From Butyrivibrio proteoclasticus (GTDB lineage: Bacteria; Bacillota; Clostridia; Lachnospirales; Lachnospiraceae), in assembly GCF_900115735.1 (NCBI RefSeq), contig NZ_FOXO01000034.1, positions 1 through 36,710 on the forward strand: 36,710 nucleotides of DNA, given 5' to 3'. Under the pieces are notes generated by a model. The model was given only the letters and a program-made list of their open reading frames with translations. It did not search any database and was not told the DNA's origin. The translations under genes and the position numbers were made by a program. This document shows, one piece after another, positions 1 to 9,097 of the stretch; the first letter of the stretch is position 1; each line of letters begins with the position of its first letter.

Positions 1-380
1 AGCTACGAATGAACCGTAGCATACAAGCAGAAGGTTCGTTTGCAAACGTGAAAGAAGATATGAATTTCAGACGATACCTTTATAAAGGAAGTGAGAATGT
101 TCTGGCACAGAGTACACTTTTGGCAATAGCTTTTGACATCAACAAACTCCACCATAAGATTATGTCTGAGCGAACCGGAACACATCTATTTGAACTGAAA
201 AAAGTGTCATAAATTTTGAATTTTAAAATAAAAAATTTGTATCAGCGTCGATAATTCAATCGGCTTATTAAAGTACGCCCAAAGATAGAGTATATAAAAA
301 ATATATAGTAAAAAAGCCGTTTTTAAGGCATGAAAAAGGGGCCTCACCCAGATGATCAAATCATCTAGTGCGACAGCCCC
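1..380 (+). mobile_element. 3' end of an IS1182-like insertion sequence (cut by window edge)
   Basis: The segment holds the C-terminal part of a DDE transposase (3-212) and a terminal structure at 338-380. Read inward from 380 on the minus strand the end begins GGGGCTGTCGCACTAG, which resembles termini I recall for IS1182-family elements. The left end is outside the window, so the element length and target duplication cannot be seen. The terminal 43 bases also fold on themselves: GGGGC/GCCCC outside, CAC/GTG, then a 7-bp AGATGAT/ATCATCT stem with a CAA loop. Family assignment rests on the transposase tail and this end together. Confidence 0.6.
3..212 (+). CDS. IS1182-family transposase, C-terminal fragment
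   Basis: The frame is open from the window edge. It reads LRMNRSIQAEGSFANVKED, then FRRYLYKGSENV, then LLAIAFDINKLHHKI. This is the usual last ~70 residues of IS1182/IS5-like DDE transposases, including the region with the final catalytic Glu (in SIQxEGxFxxxKED). An internal ATG at 9 is not a real start; the gene is cut by the window boundary. It ends 168 bases before the inferred element end at 380. Confidence 0.75.
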   Translation, partial: LRMNRSIQAEGSFANVKEDMNFRRYLYKGSENVLAQSTLLAIAFDINKLHHKIMSERTGTHLFELKKVS

Positions 381-535
381 AAGAAAACGATAAAATATAC
401 ATAAGCATTCAAATTAGCAACTATAAGCTTAAGGATGTGCAAATAAATAATTTAAGCCTATGAATGCGCAAAGTATTAGTTTTAAACTTATGGACACACG
501 TTTGACAGTTTCCAAACTTAAAGGAGAGTAATGCT

Positions 536-2326
536 ATGAATAATGGTCAAAGACAGAATAGTAAAAAGATTCCACTTTTAAAAACAGTTGCTGGTATGAG
601 CGGCTTAACTTATATCACATTACTTGTTCTTTTTATTATTGCTATTGCGGTAGTTACTACGCGGATGATCAGTATTACTCAAACGTCTATAGCGACATCT
701 GAGACAGTAGAAGGTGTAATGAACGATATGCGTGTGTTCGAGGTTGACATGCGTATCCTGGACAATGATGGATTCGCGATGGCGGCAATGTTTGATACAC
801 TTACATCAATTGGACAGATCGAGACTAAGATTCCTGAAATGGAGAATTGTCTTTCAGAGATGGATGAAGCAATTGCCGGCATCTCAACAACATTTAATAC
901 CATTTCTGATAGCGGAAGCACAGCAGTTAAATCAATAAAAATATTAGAGGAAAACTATTCAGGTTATAGAGAAGGATATTCCAAAATCATAGCAGCTGCG
1001 AAGGTAGCTGATGTTGATACAATCGTAGGGGTTGTATATGGTGATGCATCTACTCAGCTTGCAAATATGAAGGAGCAGCTTGAAATCCTGAACAAAGAAG
1101 TCGCTGCTGTTGAAGTTGAAGCTCATAGCAGAGTTAAGACAGTTTCAAGTTCAGCTGTTGCAGTAATAAACATGCTTGTGGTAATTTATGTGATCTGTAT
1201 TATAGCATTCCTTGTATTCAACTATAGAACAGTAGGTAAAAAAGTTAATCAGATAGCAGATGAGATAAATGATATTATCGATAATATCGGGAATAATAAG
1301 GGTGATCTTACTGTAAGAGTCACCACCGCAACTTCTTCTGAGTTGGTTTACATTAAGGATGGATTCAATCTTTTTATTGAAACGCTTCAGGGTATTCTTA
1401 AGCAGGTAAAAGAAGGGACGACAGTGCTTTCAGAGTCTTCTGCGACAATGACAGATCAGATCCAGCGCGCCAGTGACAATATCACTAACACATCTGCAGC
1501 GCTTGAGGAGCTTTCAGCCAGCATGCAGAATGTTTCTGACTCATCAAGTGTTATGACTGAAAAACTTGATGATGTTAAGCAAGCCACAGACGGTATAAAT
1601 AGTGGTGTAGAGGATGGTACTGCAAAGGCTGAGGAAATCAGGGCGGAAGCCATAGAGATAAAAGAAAATGCTCAAAATAAGAAGAATAACACAGGCTCCA
1701 AGATGGAAGAACTTTCATCAGTTCTGGAAAAATCAGTTAAAGACAGTGAGAAAGTTGCGCAGATCAATGAGCTTACAAATGTTATTCTGGACATCGCTTC
1801 ACAGACTAATCTTTTGGCGCTCAATGCTTCTATTGAGGCTGCTAGAGCAGGCGAAGCTGGAAAAGGTTTCGCAGTTGTTGCTGAAGAGATCAGCTCTTTA
1901 GCTGAAAATTCAAGGCAGACAGCAGGAAATATCCAAAATATCAGTAATGAAGTTACAGAAGCAGTTAAGGCCCTTGCAGACAATGCTATGCAGGTGCTTG
2001 AGTTTATTAACACAACTGTTCTTAGTGACTATGATGCATATGTTGATACCGGTGAAAAATATGAAGCGACAGCTAAATTTATCAATGATATGCTTGATGG
2101 CATTGCAAATCAGACTCAGCATCTCAATTCCATAATGAGCGAAATGTCAAGCTCTGTATCATCTATTTCAGAGTCTGTATCCCAGGCTTCAGGAGCTATA
2201 AATCAGTCAGCTGATAACTCACAATATATAGTTGATGAAATCAGCGGAATCAGCTCAGCCATGGATACCAACAACAATGTAACGGAAAAACTTAGTGAAA
2301 GTACGAAGCAATTTATCAATATCTGA
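536..2326 (+). CDS. methyl-accepting chemotaxis protein
   Basis: Transmembrane chemoreceptor of 596 aa. It has a first membrane segment near residues 25-42, an extracellular helical sensor region to about 200 (four-helix-bundle type by appearance), a second membrane segment near 205-229, a HAMP linker near 230-285, and a long cytoplasmic coiled coil. The kinase-contact tip lies around 410-455, with the conserved [20 protein letters not shown] and [10 protein letters not shown] motifs. It should signal through CheW/CheA. Start ATG has AAGGAG 9 bases upstream. No C-terminal CheR-docking pentapeptide is seen. It stands alone, with an insertion sequence end upstream and a terminator after it. The ligand cannot be predicted. 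Confidence 0.93.
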   Translation: MNNGQRQNSKKIPLLKTVAGMSGLTYITLLVLFIIAIAVVTTRMISITQTSIATSETVEGVMNDMRVFEVDMRILDNDGFAMAAMFDTLTSIGQIETKIPEMENCLSEMDEAIAGISTTFNTISDSGSTAVKSIKILEENYSGYREGYSKIIAAAKVADVDTIVGVVYGDASTQLANMKEQLEILNKEVAAVEVEAHSRVKTVSSSAVAVINMLVVIYVICIIAFLVFNYRTVGKKVNQIADEINDIIDNIGNNKGDLTVRVTTATSSELVYIKDGFNLFIETLQGILKQVKEGTTVLSESSATMTDQIQRASDNITNTSAALEELSASMQNVSDSSSVMTEKLDDVKQATDGINSGVEDGTAKAEEIRAEAIEIKENAQNKKNNTGSKMEELSSVLEKSVKDSEKVAQINELTNVILDIASQTNLLALNASIEAARAGEAGKGFAVVAEEISSLAENSRQTAGNIQNISNEVTEAVKALADNAMQVLEFINTTVLSDYDAYVDTGEKYEATAKFINDMLDGIANQTQHLNSIMSEMSSSVSSISESVSQASGAINQSADNSQYIVDEISGISSAMDTNNNVTEKLSESTKQFINI

Positions 2327-2353
2327 TTTGTTTTTGACTGCGAATAAGCACAA

Positions 2354-2389
2354 AATAAGCTCCTCATTAAGGGGAGCTTATTACTTTTG
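2354..2389. terminator. bidirectional intrinsic terminator
   Basis: Perfect 10-bp stem AATAAGCTCC (2354-2363) with GGAGCTTATT (2373-2382), followed by a T-rich stretch. It sits between the convergent chemoreceptor gene and the minus-strand gene whose stop codon overlaps the right arm, so it can serve both. Confidence 0.75.
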
Positions 2390-3034
2390 ACTGTGTATTT
2401 TATCCAGAATGAACCACAGCCCCAAAAGGGCTATGATTCCAATGATAAACAAGTATTGAGCAGGCTTGTGAAGAATCTGCTGCTCTTCGGCAGTAAAAGA
2501 AGAGTCTTTATATAAAAGCATGTAGTTTCCGGTGCAATCAGTTGAGATGGAAAATGTTTCAGCGTCAACGTCTACATCGGTGAGAACTTTGCAAACCCCC
2601 ATATTGTTGACAATACACGCATAACTTCTACCGGCTTTTCTCAGAAAAAGTGGTATCTCGATTTGAAGTTCAACTTCATTATTCAGAGTGTAGATATCAA
2701 TTTCAGTCTCTGATCCGATGGATTTCTGCGCTGAGACATTCATGAAAAAGCCTTCAGTATAGCGACTAAGGTTGCTATCGCTGTTTTTGATTTCATAAAA
2801 CTGCTCTTTAACAGCTTCTGACGGGGCAGCATCCAGCATTGTATAGTAAAACACAATTTCAGCGGATTCGCCTTCGAAAACTTCATTCATTTCTTTTTTG
2901 GTCAGACATGAAGTTACGATTTCATTGTAGTCTCCGGCCCTTATTATTGGAGCGGCAATTTCAGTAAGACTGTCAGAATTAGCTATGATAGTCACGGTTC
3001 CTTCACCATAGTTTATGTTAGTAGATTCGTGCAT
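2381..3034 (-). CDS. unknown protein with C-terminal membrane anchor
   Basis: Protein of 217 aa that I do not recognise. It has no N-terminal signal peptide. The body is acidic and beta-rich in appearance. A single hydrophobic helix near the C-terminus (about residues 192-212, YLFIIGIIALLGLWFIL) is followed by a short basic tail DKIHSQK, like a tail-anchored protein. The start has an AAAGGGGTG ribosome-binding site just upstream on the minus strand. It is transcribed alone and divergently from the ECF transporter operon; the 168-base gap between them holds the transporter promoter. No paralogue or domain is visible. Confidence 0.65.
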   Translation of the reverse strand: MHESTNINYGEGTVTIIANSDSLTEIAAPIIRAGDYNEIVTSCLTKKEMNEVFEGESAEIVFYYTMLDAAPSEAVKEQFYEIKNSDSNLSRYTEGFFMNVSAQKSIGSETEIDIYTLNNEVELQIEIPLFLRKAGRSYACIVNNMGVCKVLTDVDVDAETFSISTDCTGNYMLLYKDSSFTAEEQQILHKPAQYLFIIGIIALLGLWFILDKIHSQK

Positions 3035-3136
3035 CTTAGCACCCCTTTCACTATAATTATCATACTATAAAACGAATAATCTTATGCTTAAAAATGTGTA
3101 AACAATTAAGAAAATAAGATTTGATAATAGTCACTG

Positions 3137-3165
3137 TTGAGGAATTGGTGCAGAAGTATTAAAAT
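3137..3165 (+). promoter_or_regulatory. candidate sigma-A promoter of ECF transporter operon
   Basis: TTGAGG at 3137-3142, 17-base spacer, TAAAAT at 3160-3165. The transcript would start near 3172, downstream of the upstream in-frame TTG at 3137. This supports ATG 3203 as the true start of the first gene. No riboswitch is recognisable in the short leader. Confidence 0.45.
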
Positions 3166-3202
3166 GAGCAAAGTAAATCAAACCAGATGGAGGGAAAAGG
3201 TG

Positions 3203-3760
3203 ATGGAAAAAAAGTTTGGGATTAAAGAGGTTGTGGCCATGGGAATTGGAACTGCTCTGTTTGTAGTTCTTACAAACGTTCAGATTCCGCTTGTAATTGC
3301 TCCTAACACATATCTTCAGCCTCGTATGGCGATTATGGCCTTCTTTGCAGCAGTTTTCGGACCTGTTGTTGGTGGTGTTATCGGTTTATTTGGACATGCA
3401 CTTGGTGATGCTATTTTCTATGGTTCAGTATGGTGGAGCTGGGTATTCCCGGAAGCTGTTGTTGGAATAGTGATAGGTCTGTTTGCCAAGAAGTTTGCTG
3501 TAAAAGAAGGCGGTTTTAATACAACAGCAAACATTATTTCTTTTAACGTAATTCAGGTTGTATCTAATGCTGTTGCATGGATCGTTGTTGCCCCTGTTCT
3601 TGATATTTTAGTATATTCAGAACCGGCTAATAAGGTATTTGCTCAAGGAGCATTTGCTTTTCTTGGCAATGTGGTTATAATAGGAGTTCTTGGTACAATT
3701 CTTCTTTCAGTTTATTCTGGAATTTCTGGAAAATCTTCTGATTTGAAGATGGAGGATTAA
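3203..3760 (+). CDS. ECF transporter S component, UPF0397 family
   Basis: Integral membrane substrate-binding subunit of an energy-coupling factor transporter, 185 aa from the preferred start. ATG 3203 follows a GGAGGGAAAAGG ribosome-binding site; an in-frame TTG at 3137 would overlap the promoter. The sequence matches the UPF0397 pattern: an N-terminal VVAMGIGTALFVVL helix, FGPVVGGVIGLFGHALGDAI in the middle, and WWSWVFPEAVVGIVIGLF. UPF0397 proteins are sometimes labelled riboflavin transporters, but the substrate here is not established. It is followed after 3 bases by its ATPase and then its T component, so this is a dedicated (group I) ECF transporter. Confidence 0.88.
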   Translation: MEKKFGIKEVVAMGIGTALFVVLTNVQIPLVIAPNTYLQPRMAIMAFFAAVFGPVVGGVIGLFGHALGDAIFYGSVWWSWVFPEAVVGIVIGLFAKKFAVKEGGFNTTANIISFNVIQVVSNAVAWIVVAPVLDILVYSEPANKVFAQGAFAFLGNVVIIGVLGTILLSVYSGISGKSSDLKMED

Positions 3761-3763
3761 TTT

Positions 3764-5482
3764 TTGAATACCGCATCCCCAATTATTGAATTTTCGGATG
3801 TTTCTTTTAAGTATAGAGCTCAGACAGAGCCTACATTAAAAAATATAAATTTGAAGATCTATCCCGGACAAAAGGTCCTGATTGCAGGCCAGTCCGGGTC
3901 AGGAAAGTCAACGCTGGCGCATTGCCTTAACGCTCTTATCCCTTGCTCTTTTGCAGGGGACATGAGCGGAGTCCTCCGGGTAGATGGGAAGGAACCTTCT
4001 AAACTCGGAGTTTTTGGCATGTCACAAATAGTAGGAACTGTTCTTCAGGATACAGATGGGCAGTTTATAGCACTGACAGTGGCGGAGGATATTGCTTTCG
4101 CACTTGAAAATGACAATATGCCGCAAAAAGAGATGTTTGAAAAAGTCTCAGATGTGGCAGAAAAACTTGAACTTACCGATTTTCTTTCAAATGCACCAGG
4201 AGCTCTTTCGGGAGGACAGAAACAGAGAGTGTCTCTTGGCGGAGTAATGGCACTTGATGTTAAGGTGCTTTTATTTGATGAACCTCTTGCAAATCTTGAT
4301 CCGGCAACAGGTAAAAGGACGATAGCTCTTATCGATGAGCTTTTAAAACAGGAAGATTTAACTGTAGTAATAATTGAACACAGACTTGAAGATGTCCTTT
4401 ACAAGGATATTGACAGGATTGTGCTTATGGAAAATGGACAGATTGTGGCGGATAAGCATCCGGATGAGATGCTTTGTACAAATCTTTTGCCTGAGCACGG
4501 AATAAGAGAGCCTTTGTATGTGGCTGCATTAAAAGCAGCAGGTGTCAGCCTTTCGCCGTCTTCTAAGCCGCAGCACATTGAGACTATGGATGTTGAAAAC
4601 TATAAGGCACAGGTAAGAGAATGGTTCACAAATACCAGTCTTTCAAGACAGAAAAGCACGGCTGACACGCTTTTATCTGTTTCGGGACTTGAATATAGAT
4701 ATGATGAGTCCAGGCAGGTTATTAAGGATGTTAGTTTTGACATAAAACGTGGCGAGATGATATCACTAGTTGGTAAAAACGGAGCAGGTAAGTCAACTCT
4801 TGCGTCTCTTATCTGTGGTTTTTATGAGCCTGATAGTGGTAAGATTTCCTTTTGCGGCGAGGACCTTAAGAAGAAATCAATAAAGGAACGCGGCGAAAAG
4901 ATTGGCTACGTAATGCAAAGTCCAAATCAGATGATATCCAAGCCAATGATATATGATGAGGTGGCTTTGGGACTGGTAGTCAGGGGAGTACCTGAATCCG
5001 TGATAAAGCAAAAAGTTAATGAGACCCTAAAAATTTGTGGTCTGTATCCGTTTAGAAACTGGCCTGTGTCAGCTCTTTCTTATGGACAGAAAAAGAGGGT
5101 ATCAATTGCATCTATACTGGTGCTAAATCCGGAACTTTTGATTTTGGATGAGCCCACAGCCGGTCAGGACTATCAGCATTATACTGAGATTATGGAGTTT
5201 TTGTGTGATATTAGGAAAAAACTCTCGATTACTATCATGATGATCACTCATGACATGCACCTTATGCTTGAGTATACAGAAAGGACTCTGGTGCTTACAG
5301 ATGGCAAGCTGATAATGGATGGCAAGCCGGAAGAAGTTTTGACAAATGATGAGATATGTGAGAGAGCATATCTTAAGAGAACTTCACTTTATGATCTTGC
5401 CAGGAAATGTGACATAGAAGAAGCGGATGAATTTGTAGCAAGATTCATTGAATCTGAACGTATGAAAAAGAAAAATGCCTGA
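3764..5482 (+). CDS. fused double ABC ATPase of ECF transporter (EcfA1-EcfA2 type)
   Basis: Cytoplasmic energising subunit with two ABC ATPase domains in one 572-aa chain. Domain 1: Walker A GQSGSGKST at 42-50, signature LSGGQ near 148, Walker B LLFDEP near 170. Domain 2: Walker A GKNGAGKST near 337, signature LSYGQ near 439, Walker B LLILDEP near 457. Both nucleotide sites look intact. Start is TTG at 3764 with GGAGG 8 bases upstream, immediately after the S component stop. Many Firmicutes encode the two ATPases separately; the fusion (YkoD-like) goes with dedicated transporters. Confidence 0.92.
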   Translation: MNTASPIIEFSDVSFKYRAQTEPTLKNINLKIYPGQKVLIAGQSGSGKSTLAHCLNALIPCSFAGDMSGVLRVDGKEPSKLGVFGMSQIVGTVLQDTDGQFIALTVAEDIAFALENDNMPQKEMFEKVSDVAEKLELTDFLSNAPGALSGGQKQRVSLGGVMALDVKVLLFDEPLANLDPATGKRTIALIDELLKQEDLTVVIIEHRLEDVLYKDIDRIVLMENGQIVADKHPDEMLCTNLLPEHGIREPLYVAALKAAGVSLSPSSKPQHIETMDVENYKAQVREWFTNTSLSRQKSTADTLLSVSGLEYRYDESRQVIKDVSFDIKRGEMISLVGKNGAGKSTLASLICGFYEPDSGKISFCGEDLKKKSIKERGEKIGYVMQSPNQMISKPMIYDEVALGLVVRGVPESVIKQKVNETLKICGLYPFRNWPVSALSYGQKKRVSIASILVLNPELLILDEPTAGQDYQHYTEIMEFLCDIRKKLSITIMMITHDMHLMLEYTERTLVLTDGKLIMDGKPEEVLTNDEICERAYLKRTSLYDLARKCDIEEADEFVARFIESERMKKKNA

Positions 5483-5509
5483 ATACACAGGAGAGATTCT
5501 TTAAGCTTT

Positions 5510-6355
5510 TTGATTGGATTTGATTTTATGAGTAGAATGATTTCTTATGAAAAAAAGAATACGCCAATACACAGATTAAGCGGATTTACAAAACTTGTTT
5601 TTTTCCTCTTATGGTGTACAGTAAGCGCACTTACTTTTGATACAAGAATACTTCTTGCCATGATAGCTATAGGAGTTTTGCTCTATATTATTTCGGGAAC
5701 AAAGTGGAAGCAGGTAAGCAGCGTTTTTATTGCAATAATGTTTTTTATGATAATAAACCTTGTGTGGATATTCTTTTTCGCACCATATGAAGGCTGCAAT
5801 ATATACGGAAGCAGAACGGAAATTTGTCATCTTTTTGCAGGGTATACGCTGACTAAGGAACAGCTATTCTACGAGTTTAATGTACTTATTAAGTATTTTA
5901 CGGTTATTCCTTCCATATTTATCTTTTTGGTTACGACTGATCCAAGTGAACTTGCGGCATCAATGAATAGCATTGGAGTGCCGTACATGATTGCTTATTC
6001 AATAGAAATAGCGCTTAGATATATTCCGGATGTGCAGGATGAGTTTCACAAGATTAAAAATGCGCAGGAAGCCAGGGGAATTGAGATGAGTTCCAAGGGA
6101 AGCCTTATATCAAGAATCAAGAATACTTCAGCAATTATCTTCCCACTTCTGTTTTCAACTATGGAGAGAATCGATGTAGTTAGCAACGCTATGGAGCTTA
6201 GAGGCTTTGGCAAGAAAAAACAGAGAAGCTGGTATTCAAAGAGAATCCTTCAGACAGGGGATTATCTGGTACTTGCTTTTATTATCTGCTTTTTTGTTTT
6301 TGCCATGGTGATTACTTTCTATGATGGAAACAGATTTTACAATCCTTTTATTTAA
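5510..6355 (+). CDS. ECF transporter T component (EcfT)
   Basis: Transmembrane coupling protein of 281 aa linking the S component to the ATPases. It has several membrane helices, and the cytoplasmic coupling helices carry the two EcfT Ala-x-x-x-Gly motifs: AQEARG in IPDVQDEFHKIKNAQEARG and AMELRG in VVSNAMELRGFG. TTG 5510 is given as start because AGGAGAG lies about 14 bases upstream; ATG 5528 is the alternative, with a poorer site. It closes the three-gene operon and is followed by a terminator-like inverted repeat. Confidence 0.88.
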   Translation: MIGFDFMSRMISYEKKNTPIHRLSGFTKLVFFLLWCTVSALTFDTRILLAMIAIGVLLYIISGTKWKQVSSVFIAIMFFMIINLVWIFFFAPYEGCNIYGSRTEICHLFAGYTLTKEQLFYEFNVLIKYFTVIPSIFIFLVTTDPSELAASMNSIGVPYMIAYSIEIALRYIPDVQDEFHKIKNAQEARGIEMSSKGSLISRIKNTSAIIFPLLFSTMERIDVVSNAMELRGFGKKKQRSWYSKRILQTGDYLVLAFIICFFVFAMVITFYDGNRFYNPFI

Positions 6356-6369
6356 TTATGTGATAAAGA

Positions 6370-6416
6370 TATCCGACTTGCTTGATTGTTCTACAGGCCG
6401 GATATTTATTTTTTGC
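6370..6416 (+). terminator. terminator-like inverted repeat after ecfT
   Basis: ATATCCG pairs with CGGATAT across a ~23-base loop, followed by TTATTTTTTG. The long loop makes it a weaker candidate than the other terminators in the window. Confidence 0.4.
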
Positions 6417-6441
6417 ACGTTTTTGGGAAAAGAGGTCTCGG

Positions 6442-7443
6442 ATGAAAATATACTTTGCGCCAATGGAAGGAATTACGCTTTACCCATTGAGAAATATACA
6501 TAAAGAGATGTTCGGAGAGTGTGTTGATAAATACTATACTCCTTTCGTATCCACTGCAAGGACGTATAAATTCAAAAAAAGAGAGCAGAGGGATATACTG
6601 CCTGAATTCGCTATTTCTTTTGATGATTATAAAAGTGAAGTAGTTCCACAGATCATGGGTAATAAGGCAGAGCAAATAGCATGGGCTGCCAAAAAGATGT
6701 ATGAACTTGGCTATAGAGAGGCTAATCTGAACATGGGATGTCCTGTGGCTACAGTGGTAAACAGGCACAAGGGTTCAGGTCTTTTGGAAGACACTGATAA
6801 ACTTGATGCAATGCTGTATGAAATATTTGATTCTTTGGAAAAAGAGAATCTTGGAATTGAGTTCTCTCTAAAGACGAGGCTTGGAATGCATGATGAGAGT
6901 GAAACGGCAGGTATCATGGAAATTTTAGCCAAATATCCTGCCAGTGAGATTACGATACACTCAAGAGTTCGTGATGATTATTATAAAGGTGCCATAAGAC
7001 TCGATGCTTTCTGTGATGCAGTCAAAGTTTACAGGGAGAACGGCGGAAAAGCTCCTATCGCATATAATGGAGATATTACTTCTGTTGAAAGCTTTAATAT
7101 AGTAAAGAGCAGAATAAGCGATATTGACAGGGTTATGATTGGACGTGGCCTTATTTCAAATCCTGCACTGGCAAGAGAGATATCAGGCGGAGAGGCTCTG
7201 AAGCCTGAAGAACTCAGAACCTATTTGGATAAACTCTACGATGCATATGAAGAGTATATTCCGGAAGATCGTAACGTGATCTTTAAGATGCTTGAGCACT
7301 GGGCTTTTCTTCATGTTCATTTCAAGGACTGTGACAAACAGCTTAAGGTCATCAGGAAATCGCGTAGTAAGGGAGAGTACAGAGCAGCTGTAGCCAATAT
7401 GTTTTCAAACTGTGAGTTTATTGTTGAGCAAACACAGGCTTAA
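6442..7443 (+). CDS. dus: tRNA-dihydrouridine synthase
   Basis: FMN-dependent enzyme that reduces uridine to dihydrouridine in the tRNA D-loop. The TIM-barrel start APMEGIT is at residues 6-12. The active-site motif LNMGCP has Cys at about residue 100. FSLKTRLGM, ITIHSRVRDDYYKG and YNGDI are the expected FMN- and tRNA-binding segments, followed by GRGLISNPALAREI. ATG 6442 is chosen because AAGAGG precedes it and the protein then begins MKIYFAPMEG, as in the family; an in-frame ATG at 6382 would add 20 unrelated residues. Length 333 aa is normal. Confidence 0.92.
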   Translation: MKIYFAPMEGITLYPLRNIHKEMFGECVDKYYTPFVSTARTYKFKKREQRDILPEFAISFDDYKSEVVPQIMGNKAEQIAWAAKKMYELGYREANLNMGCPVATVVNRHKGSGLLEDTDKLDAMLYEIFDSLEKENLGIEFSLKTRLGMHDESETAGIMEILAKYPASEITIHSRVRDDYYKGAIRLDAFCDAVKVYRENGGKAPIAYNGDITSVESFNIVKSRISDIDRVMIGRGLISNPALAREISGGEALKPEELRTYLDKLYDAYEEYIPEDRNVIFKMLEHWAFLHVHFKDCDKQLKVIRKSRSKGEYRAAVANMFSNCEFIVEQTQA

Positions 7444-7445
7444 TG

Positions 7446-7454
7446 TGATATAAT
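7446..7454 (+). promoter_or_regulatory. extended -10 promoter
   Basis: TGATATAAT at 7446-7454 fits an extended -10 (TG-n-TATAAT). It sits right behind the dus stop codon, 75 bases before the small membrane protein gene. No good -35 hexamer at standard spacing. Confidence 0.45.
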
Positions 7455-7528
7455 AGCCTCTGATATTTACTATTCATCCGGGGAAGCATATTTTTAACAA
7501 GCCTGGAGAGGGAAAGAAGGAAAAGGGT

Positions 7529-7858
7529 ATGAGTCAGGAAAAAATAGACGCTTATAAGAAAGAAAAAGCTGGCAGAAAAGAGCGCCTTGCCAAGCAAAAA
7601 AAGAGAAAGAAAATAGCTAAGATCGTTTGCCTTGTTGCAGCTGCTATGTTAGTTGCAGGTATCGCAGGAGCAATTATCTGGAACAATCGAGGTACATCAG
7701 TAGAAGCAACTGAGGGAGCTTCAGTAGAAACATCAATAGAGGCAGCTTCAGTAGAGACATCAATAGAGGCAGCTTCAACAGAAACTTCTGAAGAAGTAGC
7801 ATCTACAGAAACTTCTGAAGAGGCAGCAAACGAGTCATCAGAAGGAAGCTCAAACTGA
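7529..7858 (+). CDS. small membrane protein with Ser/Thr/Glu repeat tail
   Basis: Protein of 109 aa without an assigned family. A strongly basic N-terminus (KKEKAGRKERLAKQKKRKK) leads into one hydrophobic helix near residues 31-51. The rest is an acidic low-complexity tail of near repeats (VETSIEAAS, TETSEEVAS). By topology rules the basic end should stay inside and the tail outside. Such tails resemble stalks or linkers, but no domain follows. AAAAGG precedes the ATG. The gene has its own promoter and strong terminator. Confidence 0.6.
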   Translation: MSQEKIDAYKKEKAGRKERLAKQKKRKKIAKIVCLVAAAMLVAGIAGAIIWNNRGTSVEATEGASVETSIEAASVETSIEAASTETSEEVASTETSEEAANESSEGSSN

Positions 7859-7870
7859 TATATATAAAAT

Positions 7871-7911
7871 AAAAACTATCTCGCTCATTTATTAAGCAAG
7901 ATAGTTTTTTT
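7871..7911 (+). terminator. intrinsic terminator
   Basis: AAAAACTATCT pairs with AGATAGTTTTT around an inner GCT/AGC, with one C-A mismatch, ending in a run of T. It follows the small membrane protein gene directly. Confidence 0.85.
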
Positions 7912-7915
7912 ATAT

Positions 7916-8041
7916 CATAGGAAATTGCTTCCTATGTTATAAAAAATCGCTCCGCTAAGGATGCGCACTCGCGCGATTGGAAGATGTTGCATAAATGCAA
8001 CCGCGCTCGGCGCGAGAATGTCGCAAGCGACATTCTCTTTT
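7916..8041. repeat. tandem array of short perfect hairpins
   Basis: Between the terminator and the convergent cysE gene lie consecutive perfect inverted repeats: CATAGGAA/TTCCTATG (7916-7936), AATCGC/GCGATT (7945-7978), CTCGCGC (7968-7974) with GCGCGAG (8010-8016) enclosing GTTGCAT/ATGCAAC (7986-8001), and GAGAATGTCGC/GCGACATTCTC (8014-8037) followed by TTTT. Some arms overlap, so alternative folds compete. GC content jumps relative to the flanks. No coding frame explains it. Confidence 0.7.
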
Positions 8042-8061
8042 ATTGCTGCGATTTGTTATGC

Positions 8062-8979
8062 TTATTTTTTGTCAACACAGTCACATGGATTCTTCATGCT
8101 GACACGGCTTCCTGATGGAACTGAAGAAGTAATGAATGCGTTGGCACCGATAACGGTGTCTGCACCAATAACTGTTTCTCCACCAAGGATAGAAGCACCT
8201 GAATAGATAGTGACGTTGTTCTCTATTGTGGGATGCCTTTTTACTCCCTTAAGGGCCTGACCACCGCGAGTTGAAAGGCCACCGATTGTTACACCCTGAT
8301 AAATCTTAACGTGTTCTCCGATTATGGAAGTTTCACCGATAACAATACCGGTTCCGTGATCTATCATGAAATATTTGCCGATAGTTGCACCGGGATGAAT
8401 GTCTATTCCTGTTTTTGAATGAGCATATTCTGTCATCATTCTGGGAATAAGCGGCACCTTGAGCATGTAGAGCTCATGGGCAATTCTATTGATGGTTGTA
8501 GCAGTAAGTCCGGGATATGAAAGGATTATCTCTCCCTTGCTGTATGCTGCAGGGTCTCCGTCATAGCAGGCCTGAAGGTCTGTGTCTAAATATTCGCGGA
8601 TCTTTGGAATCTGCTTGAAGAATTCATGGGTGATGCATCTTGCAGCACAATCCAATGTCTCATCAGATGCATTTTTGTAGTCTGGACTGTGATGAAAAGC
8701 AATGGCTATCTGCTTTTGCATATTGTAGATAACGTCCTCGAGTACAACTGCGATTCTGTTATTATCGTTATAACTTTTGTAAACCTTGTCTCTGTAATAG
8801 CCCGGATAAAGAATTCTGATAAGCTTTATCACGATATCTTTTACCGCATCTCTGTCTGGCTGGTTATAAACGTCCATCTGATCAATGTCTCTGGCTTTAT
8901 CATAGTCAGAAAGAATCAGGTCGACGATATCTTTGATTTCTTCTTTTAAAGCGTCTCTGCCATTTGATTTATAGTCCAT
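8062..8979 (-). CDS. cysE: serine O-acetyltransferase
   Basis: Catalyses acetyl transfer from acetyl-CoA to L-serine, giving O-acetylserine for cysteine synthesis. The chain is 305 aa. The N-terminal ~180 residues are helical. Then comes the left-handed beta-helix of hexapeptide repeats, from HPGATIGKYFMIDHGTG (about 195-211, with the catalytic His/Asp region) through GVTIGGLSTRGG to the C-terminal turns. The extended helical N-terminus matches the EpsC/SatA-like group found in Firmicutes. It is a monocistronic minus-strand gene; no T-box or S-box is recognisable upstream. Confidence 0.9.
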   Translation of the reverse strand: MDYKSNGRDALKEEIKDIVDLILSDYDKARDIDQMDVYNQPDRDAVKDIVIKLIRILYPGYYRDKVYKSYNDNNRIAVVLEDVIYNMQKQIAIAFHHSPDYKNASDETLDCAARCITHEFFKQIPKIREYLDTDLQACYDGDPAAYSKGEIILSYPGLTATTINRIAHELYMLKVPLIPRMMTEYAHSKTGIDIHPGATIGKYFMIDHGTGIVIGETSIIGEHVKIYQGVTIGGLSTRGGQALKGVKRHPTIENNVTIYSGASILGGETVIGADTVIGANAFITSSVPSGSRVSMKNPCDCVDKK

Positions 8980-9097
8980 CTTGTAATCTCCATGCCTTTT
9001 TAATCAGCAACCTTTAGAGCGATTTACTGTTACCGACTATTATACATTACTTATTAGATGGTGCAAAAGAAAATTGTAAAAACTGCAATAAAAAAAC

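Noticed and set aside
224..254. TAAA-N14-GTCGATAA resembling a SigD promoter for the chemoreceptor
   Set aside because: It lies inside the IS1182-like element, about 280 bases from the gene and before the element's terminal hairpin, so it is probably chance.
504..509. TTGACA just before the chemoreceptor gene as a -35
   Set aside because: The matching -10 would fall within the ribosome-binding site.
1456..2135. Several frames of 60-113 aa on other strands/frames within the chemoreceptor gene
   Set aside because: They are shadows of a strongly supported coding region.
3060..3202. Riboswitch in the ECF operon leader
   Set aside because: The predicted leader is only about 30 bases and no known vitamin aptamer motif is visible.
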